Position numbers and translations under genes: made by a program | DNA from: Primula veris | Lineage: Eukaryota; Streptophyta; Magnoliopsida; Ericales; Primulaceae | Assembly (NCBI GenBank): GCA_963682055.1 | Contig: OY821745.1 | Location: 30,811,342-30,875,341 of the forward strand | Direction: 5' to 3' | DNA: 64,000 nt | Notes under the pieces: generated by a model | Database searches by the model: none | What the model was told of the DNA's origin: nothing | What the model saw: only the letters and a program-made list of their open reading frames with translations | In this document: positions 38,500-50,933 of the stretch, in pieces | How the letters are laid out: every line of letters starts with the position of its first letter | Numbering within the stretch: position 1 is the stretch's first letter

Positions 38500-40560
38500 G
38501 CAGTTCTCAAAATTTTGAATAGAAAATCTTGATATTGTAGCATATCGGCTCAGCTTTTAAGCTTTACCCGTGATATGGTTTTGAAAATTAGATGTTGCCT
38601 ATAATAAGTTGCTGTTTTTTCACCAGATTCATGATTATGATTGATGATAAAGTTTTTCACATGATATGAGGTCAATTTACTGTCCATTCCGTGTGGATGT
38701 TTTCTTGAATTCATGTAGTGAAATTGTGAAGTATTTGAAGAAGTTTTTTGCCGCTGTCACTTTGATAAAACAAACTATTCCTATTTTATTATATTTTTAT
38801 TAGCAAAGGCAGTATATAAATGATGTTGAGCTTGTCTTCTTTGTTATTCCATATTGTCTTAGGTAATGACTAGAGCTATTAATCAAATTTGTCCCCAATT
38901 TATGTGTTATAGTGTTAGGATCTGGTTAGTGTTTTGAAACTGTTGCTTGGTTTGTGTTGAAGTAATGTGACATGAGGGGGAACCTATTATGATTGGAGTT
39001 GGATGGTCGGATAATTTATTTCCTTAGTGACTTGGTATTTTAAGTCTTTGCTGCATCCTTGCTTGAATTAGTGTAAGGTATGGTATGGGTGGTGAAAGCT
39101 ATTAACGAATATAGATTTTATACGGTTGATTTTGAAGTTGTGCTTTTAAATCCTTTTCTCAGTTATGTGTATAATGACTAATGCTGCATTGTGAGCTAAT
39201 GGTGGTAAGGTTGATAATTTGTACAAACATTCATTACTGGAAAATATGATAATGCGCGCACACGTTTGAGTGAAAAAGATTTGAGTGAAAGTACGAGTAC
39301 GACACTGTATTGATCTAAGTGAAAGTATGATTTGGGTGATGTGTTTTTTCCAGATTAGCAAAACATGTTTTTAAATCCTTGGATTGATTATTGTATGGCG
39401 AGATTAGTGATTGAGTTGTAGATTGTTTGGGTAGTTTGTTAGGTTTCGTTGCGACACGATGCATATATGACGATGAAGGCGCATCTATATTTTTTTAATA
39501 ACTTAGATCGTACGTCCTTAAACCGTAGGCTTTATCTTAGTATGATTTAAGTAGTAGTAATATTTTTTAAGTGATGAAGCGTGTTAATATTTCAGTTTGC
39601 ATCGTCGATAGAGTATGTGTAGTTCATTAGATTTGCTATGATCAAATGACGGATCTTCTTGTTTAGTTACGCTATCAAAGCTTCTGTACTGTAAGGTTTA
39701 CGGAAAAGCAATTGAATTAGAATTGCAAGTCCGAGAATGAATGCGAAGTTCGTTAGTTGAGATGTGTGCAAATTTTCTAAATAACATTGTTCTATTGGTA
39801 GCTGCTACTGATACTGAACTAAGTCAAGGTATCCCTTTGTGCAACCATACAGTGTTAGTTAGGCCTCATAGATTTGTCAATTAAGGCGTTTTTAGATCAG
39901 TTAAAAGTTATCATTCAGAAGAGAGAAGTTGAGCTTATTCACTCTTTTCGAGAAGATAATATTTACGATTTCTTTCCATTTGGGATCGCAATGAGAAAAC
40001 TTTTATCATCACTTCAAGTTTTTATTTAATTCCACTGAAAGTCAAAGCTATTATAGATTGGAATTAAAAAAGCACTCTCTTTTATATGCTTTAGAGTATA
40101 TTTGGTTCAAGTTAGATTTGTACTTCTCTTTGACTTGGTTACTTGAATTCAAAGCATGTTCTTCAAATTTAGATTCAAATATTTATGAGTGATGAAGTTT
40201 GTATTGATTACTAGATTTTAATTTTCTGAGTGATGAAGTTTGTAACACTGTCACTTTGATAATAGAAACTATATTTGATCAAATATTTATGAGCAAAGCT
40301 GATATATAAATGATTCTGAGCTCGTCTCCTTTGTTATTCCAGTTTGTCTTAAGTAGTGAGTAGAGATACATATCAATTTTATCCGCAATATAGGTGTTAT
40401 AGTGATAGGATCTGGTTAGTGTTTTGAAACTGTAGCTCGGGTTGTGTTGAAGTAATGTGACATGAGGTGAACTTATGATTGGAGTTGGATGGTTCGATGA
40501 TTCGTTTCGTTAGTAACTAGGTATTTTAAGTCTTTGCTGCATTCTTGATAGAGTTGGTGT
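38500..40560 (+). repeat. U1-70K-intron-1-like segment, copy 2
   Basis: Same rearranged order as at 26590-30300, without the 1.2-kb insertion: 38760-39260 matches the complement of 1740-1215, then 39300-40020 matches 2695-2100, and 40200-40560 matches 1720-1400. No exon of U1-70K is present and no gene is supported. Confidence 0.7.
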
Positions 40561-42055
40561 AAGGTAAGGCAACAACTCGGAACAGAGGGTCCAAGTCGAG
40601 CCAACTATAGAATACATCTGCCTTGTTGTCTAATAAATAAACTGAGGTGGAACTATATATGATACTGTCCGTTATGGCATGATACATACGAAATATATTA
40701 CGGGTAGGTCAGATCTTGTCGAGAAGACCGGAACATGCATGATTCCGATTACATCCATGATTTCGGTGTGAATTGACTTAATTAATTGTCTCTCTTGCAT
40801 TCCATTTGTACTTCATAATTAAGCATATGAACTGGACAAAGAAATAAACTACCATTCTGCCGAACTTGCAAAATCATGACACAATTATAGCTAGCATAAC
40901 CATCGACAAAACTTAATTTAAATGTAGCTATAATTTAGAAATATATATGCATTACTTTTTATCCTTATGTTTTTTTTTTTGAAATGTTTTTATCCTCATG
41001 GTTGATATGTAATACTCCCTCCATCTTTATATTATAAATAGGTAACTAATAATTAGACCAGAAAATGATAATTTTCTGCGGGTTAATTCAAGCATTATTC
41101 GATTAGTTTTGTTATATAGTGTTTTGGCTTGTGTAAGCTTTATTTAGTGAAATCTGTGTTTTTCTAATTAATTTGCACTTCCTTGCATTTTTTTATGAAA
41201 AAACATGGATTTGCTACAAAACTAAACCTTTGACCAATTATGACTACAAAAGTGGATCCGAGGTTTTCCATATATATATATCTTTATTTACGTACATATA
41301 AATATTGACGGAGAAAGTTGAAATGCACTTTCAAATTCCTAAGACAAGTGGAGTACTGGTTGGTTAACATAAAGGAAGATACTATAATGAATAAACACAG
41401 CACATTATAAAAATTCAATAAAATACAAAAGTAGGGTGGCCGGAGGTGACCGTGACTATCATCTCGGAAATTTTTAAATTTTTTTTTTAAAATTTTATAT
41501 GTGTAATTTAATTTTTTTAAAGATATATACATTGATGGTCCTGTCTAATTAAACAAAATAGTTGATAGTGTAGTGGTAAAATTATTTTTAAGTTAGTGGA
41601 ATGTTAAGCACTTCAAATCATGTTAGTTGTTTTTTTTCTAAAAATTTATGTTTTTTATCTTGAAATTACCAAATTTTGTAAATGACCATTGTATTTTCCC
41701 AAACAAAATTACTAAAAAAATTATTTATTTGTCCAATATCATTTGTTTTAACTTCATATTTATTTTATACTACGTTAAGCATACAAAAAATTCTTTATTT
41801 TTATATTATATCTTATTTATTTTATTCTCTATTCGACATATTTTTTATACAACGACCTCCAAAAAAATCATGCTATTTCCGCATCTGATGCTAATGTCGG
41901 GGAAATGTTTGCATAATATAAGTGGACCGGCTTATCATTTGTGAATAAAATTAGAGTACAAAACATGTTAATGAAAATACTAGATTTTATATTACTGAAG
42001 GGCTTGGAAAATGTGAAACAACAATAACAAAACTTTGAAGAGAATTCTGAAATTT
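40560..42055. other. no gene seen; unit-A-specific 450 bp
   Basis: 40560-41430 and 41888-42055 match unit B. 41435-41887 is extra in unit A, AT-rich and of unknown origin. Open frames here are short and not shared. Confidence 0.5.
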
Positions 42056-42058
42056 GAA

Positions 42059-42356
42059 TGTAGAAAACATCAATTCACGTTCTGGTGATCGGAAATAATA
42101 AGATCACAATCTGGTGATTGTAAATATATATAGAGAGAGAGATAGGAAAAACATTGATTTTTATTAATGAATTGATTAATCAATATTACAGAAAATAGAA
42201 GTATTTATACTTTTCGCAACTTTGTTCGATAACCTAATCAGTCCTATTAGTTACAAATGTATCACAAATAGTCCCAAGCATTAAAGTACAGTCCAGTACA
42301 TAAGTTTACACATTATTGCAATTAAGTCTTGCATATACAAATAATATCAAACACAC
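42059..42356 (-). mobile_element. possible solo LTR (minus orientation)
   Basis: On the minus strand it begins near TGTGTTTGATATT, has a TATA-like GTATAAATACTTC about two thirds along, then an AATAAAAAT signal-like run, and ends near GTTTTCTACA. That is a plausible TG...CA LTR of about 300 bp. Target duplication not clear. The same sequence is in unit B at about 60653-60952. Confidence 0.4.
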
Positions 42357-42940
42357 ATTTTATATTTGAAGAAAAGTTTAAAATCACTGATTTATTGGGA
42401 GAAAGAGATAATTAAAAAATGTTTCTTAGAAGGGCATGTATGGTATTTAAAATAATGACGTCATAAAAAGGTACTTCATCTAAACTAAAGAAAGAAAAGA
42501 CTTGGTCACTAAGTGACAATTCAACACCTATATTGTCACCAAATGACAATTTTTTCTATATTAAAACTACGGTTTGATGTAAAGAGTGCACCACAATAGC
42601 ATATTGTTTTGCTCGTTTTGCTCATTGTAAATTACATCAATATTTTTAACTATCGTTTTGCTAATATCGTCTAACTTTATATAAATGAAAAATCCCATTG
42701 TAAACCTTGTAGAGGCTCAATATGAACCTACAAGCTTCTGAGTTCTTAGATTTTCAATCTCGTGAGGGTTCATTTTGCGGCAACGATAACGTCGATATTA
42801 AATTCAATTTATCAGTCCTAAAGTGAAAATTGCAATGCTTGTGGTTGAAGTACTAGAGCTACTTATAAGGAACTTATGAATTAATTACCCATCTATTTTA
42901 ATAACCATATACCAATATTAGGCGTATATATAGTATTAGT

Positions 42941-43496
42941 CAGTGTTTTAAATAACGCATAACCTTGCGTAATGTTGCTCAAATAGCGATTATCGGAAAA
43001 AAAAAATGCATACGCAATAGCTCTAAAGGTAAAGCGCAAAAAGTGTAAATAACGTGACTAAAAGCGTAAAAGGCGAGGCTTTTTATTATTAAAGTTTTTT
43101 TTTTAGTAAAAAATTATTGAAGAAAAAATTGATACAATTACGCCGTTTTGGTTCACAACTTATCTTTTTACATAATTATAAGTAAACAAGAGTTATAAGA
43201 TTCTTATATAGTATTATATACATAAAAAATAACGCTTATCGTTTTTACTTTTAGTTCTCACTCTATTACTTTTATAATATTATATATTTGAGAGATTGTA
43301 ATTTTATATTGAATTATGTATTTACAAAATTATAACGAACTACGCATTTTGTTGTTTTTATAAAAAATAAAGCGTGTTAACATAATTAATATCTGAATTT
43401 TATGGTTATATAGGTTAAAAAAAATTATTGTTACACTATTTGCGCTTTTAACATAGCTCTAAACAAACGCTATGTTAACGATTATTTACAACATTG
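42941..43496. mobile_element. hAT-type non-autonomous element, 556 bp (unit A)
   Basis: Ends are inverted: CAGTGTTTTAAATAACGCAT at 42941 and the complement of CAATGTTGTAAATAATCG at 43496. They are flanked by GTATTAGT (42933-42940) and GTATTAGC (43497-43504), an 8-bp duplication with one mismatch. No coding region. The same element with the same length is in unit B at 61529-62084, so it inserted before the duplication. Confidence 0.78.
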
Positions 43497-43660
43497 GTAT
43501 TAGCTGCTACTAATGCTGATCTAATTTATCAGATCCTTAAATTTAAAAGCATGTTCTTTAATTTTAGATTCGATTACTGTAGTTACATACTTTTAATTTG
43601 TAGTTAGTTTATTTATATTTTTGAGGGATGAGAGTAATAAGTTTCTTCTTCTTCTTTTTA

Positions 43661-45123
43661 GGGTAAATTAGTCTGTAGTGACATGGGTTTTGGCCTATTT
43701 TATGATAAGTGATCTAAGTTTTTTAATTTCGGTTTTGTGACCTAAGTTTAACTCTGTTAGCAATTTAGTGACCTGTCATCCTATTTTTCGGAAAAAAAAC
43801 ATATTTCTTGCTAAAATGACTAAAATACCCTCAGATTTTGGAGGGAAATTTCAGTTTGTTTTCCCTCCAATTGTATATACAGCCAAATTAATTTTTTTTT
43901 TCTTTTTTTTTCTAATTTCGTTTTTTCTGTTATTTGGTTTTCAGATTTCAAAAAATTGTCCAATTTTACCTAAAAACTTTTCCAATTTTATCAAAAAAAA
44001 AAACTCTAACCATCAACCATCAAATTCCTTCGTATATCAAATTAATATATTTTTTTATCAAATCAAGATCACTCTACCACTACAAATTATCCCCAATTTT
44101 ACCAAAACAAAAAACCTCTCTCAGTTTACCAAAAAAAAAAACTTTCCTAATTTTACAACAACAAAAAAAACCTATCAACCATCAAACTCCTCCATATATC
44201 AAATTAATATTTTTTTTTCTCAAATCAACATCACTCTACCACTACATTTATCCTCAATTTTACCCAAAAAAAAAAATATATCCCAATTTACCAAAATAAA
44301 ACCTCACTCAGTTGATGGTTAGAGTTTATTTTTTGTAAAATTGGGTGAAATTTATTTTGGTAAATTGGGATAGGTTTTTTTTTTGGTAAAATTGGGGATA
44401 AATGTAGTGGTAGAGTGATGTTGATTTGAGAAAAAAATATATTAATTTGATATATGAAGGAGTTTGATGGTTGATGGTTGATGGTTAGGGTTTTTTTTTT
44501 GGTAAAATTAGGGAAGTTTTTTTTTTTTTTTGGTAAACTGAGAGAGGTTTTTTTGTTTTGGTAAAATTGGGGATAATTTGTAGTGGTAGAGTGATGTTGA
44601 TTTGATAAAAAAAAATATTAATTTGATATAGGAATTTGATGGTTGATGGTTAGAGTTTTTTTTTGATAAAATTGGAAAAGTTTTTGGGTAAAATTGGGCA
44701 ACTTTTTGAAATCTGAAAACCAAATAACAGAAAAAACAAAATTAGAAAAGAAAAGAAAAAAGAAATTGGCTGCCACGTAGACGTGGGATTGCCAATCCCA
44801 CGTCTGTTATATTTATTAGCATTTTGGATATGTAAAAGAGAATCTCCCGTATATATGTGAGTATATATGTGTCTGTATAAGCCCTAATCTGGGTATATTG
44901 GTCATTTTGTTTAACTTAATTGGGAAAATACTGTTTTACCCTTTTAGTTAACAGACGTTAGGGCACGTGATTGCACGTGTAACGTATTCCGTCCACTGAA
45001 TTGACGCAAGGTCACTAAATTGCTAACAGAGTTAAACCTAGGTCACAAAACCGAAATTAAAAAAACTTAGGTCACTTATCTTAAAATAGGTCAAAACCCA
45101 GATCACTAAAGAGTAATTTACCC
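43661..45123. mobile_element. Mutator-type foldback element, 1463 bp, unit A only
   Basis: Terminal inverted repeats of about 115 bp begin GGGTAAATTA and share GGTTTTG, TCGGTTTTGTGACCTA and TTTAACTCTGTTAGCAATTT. The 9-bp target duplication is perfect: TTCTTTTTA at 43652-43660 and 45124-45132. Unit B (near 62240) has a single TTCTTTTTA with no insertion, a clean empty site. The interior (43920-44310 against 44310-44745) is a second large imperfect inverted repeat, so nearly the whole element can fold back. The open frames inside are low-complexity Lys/Asn/Phe runs and not genes. Confidence 0.9.
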
Positions 45124-45132
45124 TTCTTTTTA

Positions 45133-46214
45133 TGATCAAAGCCATGAACAAAAAAGAAACAGGGGCCCAGACTCCCGTATTGAGGGAGTCCTAATACTCC
45201 AATAGTATCAGTCGTTGGATGTTCCTATAAAATATCAAATGGTTATTAATAAAATATCAAATGATTATTAATAAAATATAGAATCATAAAAGAGAAAACA
45301 CCACTGTGCAATGGCATCATCCCTTAATATATTTAAAAATAAACCAATAATTACAAATATCCTTGGTTTATTTAATTAAATTGTTATAATCAATAGTTTT
45401 GTTAAAAAAATTTAGCTTAGTTTCAATTAGGTTATACATATTTATTTCGGTTTTATTGTACTAAATAGATAGTTTTTTTTATTTAAATTTACTGTAGATT
45501 CAACTATGTTTCTACATATTTATTTAGGTTTTATTGTTTTAGATAGATAATTTTTTATTTAAATTCAGGAAAGTGTCGGTCAAGGTTATATATTTTTATT
45601 TGAGTTTTATTATAATGAAAAGATAGTTTTTACATTTACCAAAACATAATTTATTTTTTATATACTTAATAGAAAATAATTAACCCGCTCTTTATATTTA
45701 TATGGTCATTTTCTTATTTATGTGTTTTTTTATATTCATTATAACTCACAGAATCCTATCACTTATATTTTACAAAACCATCCAAAGGTTAATAATATGG
45801 GAGTTTGAGTACTCTCCCACTAGGCCGGAGTTAGGCACGCTCTGGATTTTGGAAACATGTTCTTAAACTCTGCATTAATGACGGAGTGAGTTTAGTTGAT
45901 TCCTTTTTATAATAAAATCGTTTGTATATGCGATTATTCTTAAACCGTAGGCCACATCATTAAATTTGGTAATTATTTTGTTTAGGGTCGACTCATAAAT
46001 TAATGAACAAACATGAGCCAAGGCAAACACGAGCTTCTTCATGAACGACGCGGTTCATTTGCGGCCCTAGTTATGCATACAATATTACAAACTAAAAAGA
46101 TTGTGATTTGAAATTAGCAAATCCGTATATAAAAAGAGACAATTATAAACAATGACAGCAAAGGTCTTCAAATTCACAAGCTCATAACGAGAGCAACCAA
46201 AGATAGTCAGAACA
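45133..46214. other. no gene; includes U1-70K-intron-like piece
   Basis: 45840-45970 matches the complement of U1-70K intron positions of about 1930-1740. A GACTCCC...GGGAGTC hairpin is near 45171-45191. Otherwise AT-rich sequence shared with unit B (62240-63366). Confidence 0.5.
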
Positions 46215-46590
46215 TGATGCAGAACGGAAACATACTAAAAAAATATAAAATGTGTTCGTTAATCACGAACGGGATTTGCTCGAGTTATCGCTCGAACGGA
46301 CGACAAACAAGAGAGTTGCCAACAAGCAAAGACTCTTTAAGGTTTTATTAATATCAGAAGTGAATAATAATGAAGGTCTAATGTCTTATTTATAGAGTTC
46401 TAGCCAGTCCATCCCCAAATAGGAATAAGACTTAAATATAAAATCCTAAAACAAAAAGGAAACAAATTCCCAAAAGTAAATTCTAAGATAGAAACGAAAC
46501 AAACTCTCAAATAAACATACTCCTAAACTGAAAAGGAAACTAATATGGAAACGTAATTTGACCCACTAAAATAGTGCTATTATTCCATCA
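46215..46590 (-). mobile_element. 3' LTR of gypsy element (unit A)
   Basis: The LTR on the minus strand starts TGATG at 46590 and ends CATCA at 46215, a 5-bp inverted repeat at the ends. It contains CTATAAATAAGAC as a TATA region. The start overlaps the last codons of pol. The unit B copy (63367-63742) has the same 376-bp length. The TGATG...CATCA ends agree with what I know of CRM-type elements. The boundary on the pol side is inferred, because the 5' LTR is too short to compare. Confidence 0.75.
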
Positions 46591-49500
46591 ACTGCTTATC
46601 GAACTTTGCCTCAACCTCAACCTCATCCGTATCATTCTCTTCTACTTTAAAACGACTCGACCCCGAGTCGTAATCAGAATAAATCGGTTTTCCATCATCA
46701 TCAGCCACGTACTCGTATAAGTCAGCCACATTAAACCTCTTTGAAATCTTCATATGAGGAGGAAGGTCGATGACATAAGCGTTATCATTTATATTTCGTA
46801 AGATCTGAAAAGGACCATACTTTTTCGGGTCCAACTTCTTCTTTCCACCACCCCGCTCTCTTCGCAAAAATATCATGACCATATCCCCTACTTTAAACTC
46901 CTTGAACCGCCTACGCTTATCCGCATTCACATTATATTTCGCATTTGATAATTGTAACCGTTTCTTTACCTCTTCGACAACATCGACGTGTTGTTTAGCC
47001 ATATGCTCCGCGGCAACACTCTTCTTTTCAATCGTCGGTATTTTTGTCAAATCTACCGTCAATGCAGGAATCTTTCGATACACAATAGAAAAAGGAGACA
47101 CACTTGTTGAGTTATTTGGCGCACTATTGTAAGCGAACTCGGCATGTGCTAAGGCCTGGTCCCACTGCTTATGTTTTTTGACACAAATACACCGTAAAAG
47201 ATTACCTAGCGACCTATTCACCACCTCTGTTTGTCCATCGGTCTGAGGGTGAGCCGTTGTGCTGAATCGAAGCTCTGTATGAAACTTTTTCCACAAAGTA
47301 CCCCAAAAATGTGCCAGAAACTTTGTATACCGGTCAGAAATAATTGATCGTGGAACGCCATGCAGTCGAACAATCTCTGAAAAAAATAGTTTAGCCACAT
47401 GTGAAGCGTCGTTAGTGCTCCGACAAGGAATAAAATGTGACATCTTGGAAAATCTGTCAACTACCACAAATATCGAGTCTAAGCCTCGCTGAGTTTGCGG
47501 TAGACCCAACACAAAGTCCATAGATAAGTCCTCCCAAGACTGCTCTGGAATAGGTAAAGGCATATATAAACCTGTATTCTGCCCATGTCCTTTATATGTC
47601 TGACAAATAATACATTTTCGCACAAATCTGCTTGTATCTCGTTTTAGTTGTGGCCAATAATATAGTTCTTCCAGGAGACTAATAGTTTTGTCTCGCCCTA
47701 AATGGCCTCCTAGCCCGCCAACATGTAATTCCCGCATTAATTTTTCTCGTAGTGATGTTCGAGGGATGCATAATCGCGTACCTTTAAACAAGTACCCGTC
47801 CTGAATAAGATATTCCCCTAGTGACTGTCCAATTAAGTGCTTCTCCTATGTGTCCCTGAAATCCTCATCTTCTCCATACAATTCTTTTAAGAATTCGAAT
47901 CCAACCACCTCGGTACTTACAGTAACCAGTAATGTCGCACGTCTACTTAGTGCATCCGCAACTCGATTAGAAACCCCAGAACGATGTTTGATAACGTAAT
48001 TAAACTGCCCAAAATATCCAGCCCAACGCACATGCATCTTATTTTTCAAATCTCGTTGACTTTTGAAATAAATTAGGGACTGATGGTCAGAATATAACAC
48101 AAACTCTCTTGGTAGCAAATAATGTTCCCACATCTTTAATGCCCGAAATACTGCATAAAGTTCTTGTTCGTAAGTGGACCACTTCTGCTTAACTTCATTG
48201 AACTTTTCACTAAAATACGCCACTGGTCGCCCTTCCTGTGACAAAACCCCGCTAATACCAGTACCACAAGCATCACATTCAACCTCAAAAACCCTCTCGA
48301 AATCAGGTAGAACTAATATTGGGGCGCAAGTCAACTTTTGCTTAATTTCCTCAAAGATATTAGCCGCCGCTTCGGTCCATTCAAAACCCTTTCCTTTTTT
48401 TAGACAATCTGTTATAGGCGATGTAATACTACTAAAGTTTCGAATAAATCTCCTATAAAAGGTTGCTAGACCTTGAAAGCTACGTACTTCAGTAATAGAA
48501 CGAGGAGTAGACCATTCCTTAATAGCCTTTATTTTTTGCTCATCGACATGAATCCCTTCAGCACTAACCACATAACCCAAGAATAATACTCTATCCGTCA
48601 TAAATGTGCATTTTTTAGGATTCACAAATAATTCGTTCTTTAATAGAACTGCCAATACTTCGCGCAAGTGACTTTCATGCTCCTCTCTATTACGACTATA
48701 AATAAGAATATCATCAAAATACACAACGACAAACCGCCTCAGAAAAGGTTTCAATACCTGATTCATTAAGCGCATGAATGTGCTAGGCGCATTAGACAAA
48801 CCAAAAGGCATCACTAACCATTCGTATAACCCTTCTTTCGTTTTGAAAGCCGTTTTCCACTCGTCGTCAGGTTTAATACGAATCTGATGATATCCACTCT
48901 TTAAATCAATCTTTGAGAATATTACTGACCCTGAGAGTTGGTCAAGCATATCATCCAGTCTTGGAATAGAAAATCGATATTGAACTGTTATCTCATTGAT
49001 AGCCCGACTATCCATGCACATCCTCCATGATACATCCTTCTTAGGAACAAGCAACGCGGGAACCGCGCATGGACTCATACTCTCCTGAATATGCCCTAAG
49101 TTAAGAAACTCCTCAATCTTCTCCTGTAAAATCTGCCCCTCCTTTGGATTCATTCGATAGTGCGGCAAATTCGGTAATCGGGCTCCTGGAAGGAAATCAA
49201 TCTGGTGTTGGATGTCACGCATGGGGGGTAGCCCGTTAGGATCATCCACGACCTCTTGGAATTCTTCTAACATTCGTCGTACCTCTTTCGGAATTTCAGA
49301 TTCGTCATACTCAGGTTTATTCACCAAAGCGAGCAAACCGCTTGAATACTCTACCCCTTCAGTCAGTTCCTCAATTGATTGTGTGATAGCAAGGAAAGCC
49401 TTTCCTTCCACTTTAGTGGTCTTTTGCCCCGTTCCAGATGGAACAATCATAATACGTTTTCCTTCCCACTGAAATACATAAGTGTTCTCGCGGCCGCGAT

Positions 49501-50881
49501 GAGTCGCATCCACATCATACTGCCATGGCCTCCCCAACAATATATGACAAGCATCCATCTCAACGACATCACATACGACATTTGTCGTATAGTATTTCCC
49601 AAGTGATATGGGAACTTTGTAAACCTTAGTTACTCGTATCGTCGGCCCCTTTTGAATCCACCCAATCTGATATGGATTGGGATGTGGCTCGGTTGATAGC
49701 TTCATATGTTCGACAAGCTTTTGGGCTATAAGATTCTCACAACTTCAACTATCAATGATCAGATTGCAAACAGACTGATTAATTCGACATTGTGTCTGAA
49801 ATATGCGTCGACGTTGACTCAATTCTTCGGTTTTGGGAGAACATAAAGTTCGTTGCACCACGTAAACAGGGGTTTCCATATCTCCACCACATACATCATC
49901 ACAGTCTATTTCATCTTCGATGTACTCTTCTTCTCTATCCACCTCGTCCGTGTGAAGAACAGGTTGTCTCGCACGACATTGGTGGGATTGGTGTCCAGGT
50001 TGTCCACACTTCCAACATGTTCCACCTCTAGGCCTTGCATACGGGTTGTTTGTTGGCGGTTTAGTAGTCGCAATAGGCTTAAGATTTGCAGCAGCAACTA
50101 CTTCCTTGCTTTCGGCGACAACCTTTGAGCCATCTGTTGCCCTACGAGTATCTTCCCCATACTTTAGAAATGTCGGTCGTTGAGACAAGCGTGCCTCTGC
50201 CCTTGACGCCATATCTCTTGCATCTTCCAGAGAATAAATTGCTTGGACACCCATCTTATCTTGGACGTCATATTTTAAACCAAGAGTGTACCTAGCAATT
50301 TGGTGGTCCTCAGACTCTGCAACATTACACCGTGACTGTAGTCGCATAAATTCGTCAGTATAATCAGCAATAGTATGGGTCCCTTGTTTGCAATTCATGA
50401 ACCGTCGATATAGAGTTTGCGAATAATCTCGTGGTAGAAAACGCTCTTGCAGCATCTGTTTCATCATCGCCCATCCTCTAACTTGCGGTAATTGTCGTTT
50501 ACCACGCTCTTCCTTGACATTCTGCCACCATGCTCCAGCACCTCCACGCAATTTATAAGCCACAATTGATACTTTGCGTTCATATTCAACTTTCATGATT
50601 TCAAAGAACCTTTCTACTTCATTAATCCAGTCAAGAACTGGCTCAACATCTAGCCCGCCGTTAAAAACAGGAATTTCAGCTTTTACCCTATAACTATCGT
50701 AATTTCGTTGGTTATTATTATTGGGTACAAGCACTCTATTACCATCCGGTGGTGTTTGAGGTTGACGGCCCCCAGGTTGCAAATTGACCAACATCTGCCT
50801 AATCTCTTCCAAACTTGTCTCGAGAGAACCTATACGGGCCTCCATACGAGCCTCCAATTCTTGAATCTGATCGTCAGCCAT
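46580..50881 (-). pseudogene. Ty3/gypsy gag-pol, CRM-like, with two in-frame stops
   Basis: One 1433-codon frame carries Gag and Pol of an LTR retrotransposon. Order: Gag (residues 1-280), CCHC zinc knuckle CWKCGQPGHQSHQC, aspartic protease, reverse transcriptase with YFDDILIYS, RNase H with [11 protein letters not shown], integrase with the H-H-C-C finger ending CIICQTYKG, and the integrase core with [11 protein letters not shown] and [15 protein letters not shown] at 49745-49747 falls in the protease D-S/T-G active-site motif, and a TAG at 47846-47848 lies between RNase H and integrase. Between the stops the frame is clean, with no frameshift. The integrase sequence ([23 protein letters not shown]) fits the CRM branch of chromoviruses best; no chromodomain is obvious. 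Defective: stops, and most of the 5' LTR is lost. Confidence 0.9.
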
Positions 50882-50882
50882 T

Positions 50883-50896
50883 GGCTCTTGATACCA
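50883..50896 (-). other. primer binding site (initiator Met tRNA type)
   Basis: On the minus strand TGGTATCAAGAGCC, close to the usual plant TGGTATCAGAGCC with one extra A. It starts two bases after the 5' LTR end and lies directly before the gag start at 50881. Confidence 0.8.
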
Positions 50897-50898
50897 CC

Positions 50899-50933
50899 TG
50901 ATGCAGAACGGAAACGTACTAAAGAAATATAAA
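50899..50933 (-). mobile_element. remnant of the 5' LTR (35 bp)
   Basis: Identical for 35 bp to the 3' end of the unit B LTR (63367-63401), then unrelated sequence. The rest of the LTR, including its promoter, is gone. Confidence 0.85.

Larger units (their letters stand above)
34270..46880. repeat. segmental duplication, unit A
   Basis: Matches 51890-64000 in the same order, about 17.8 kb away at the left (AAGGCGTTTGATATCCGC near 34541 against AAGGCGGTTGATATCCGC near 52333) and 17.15 kb away at the right (gypsy LTR start 46215 against 63367). Differences: unit A lacks the minisatellite and an exon-like piece, has about 450 bp extra near 41435-41887, and has the Mutator-type foldback at 43661-45123. 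The match runs to the window end, so the true extent is larger. Confidence 0.85.

Noticed and set aside
41648..41944. 98-codon plus-strand frame rich in Phe/Ile/Tyr
   Set aside because: Lies in AT-rich DNA present only in unit A. The hydrophobic composition is expected from base bias, with no motif.
43768..44322. 184-codon plus-strand open frame, Lys/Asn/Phe/Ile rich
   Set aside because: Lies wholly inside the foldback element in poly-A/T rich inverted repeats. Low complexity, no domain, and mirrored on the other strand.
46875..50932. Several plus-strand open frames of 70-95 codons
   Set aside because: Antisense readings of the gypsy gag-pol frame.
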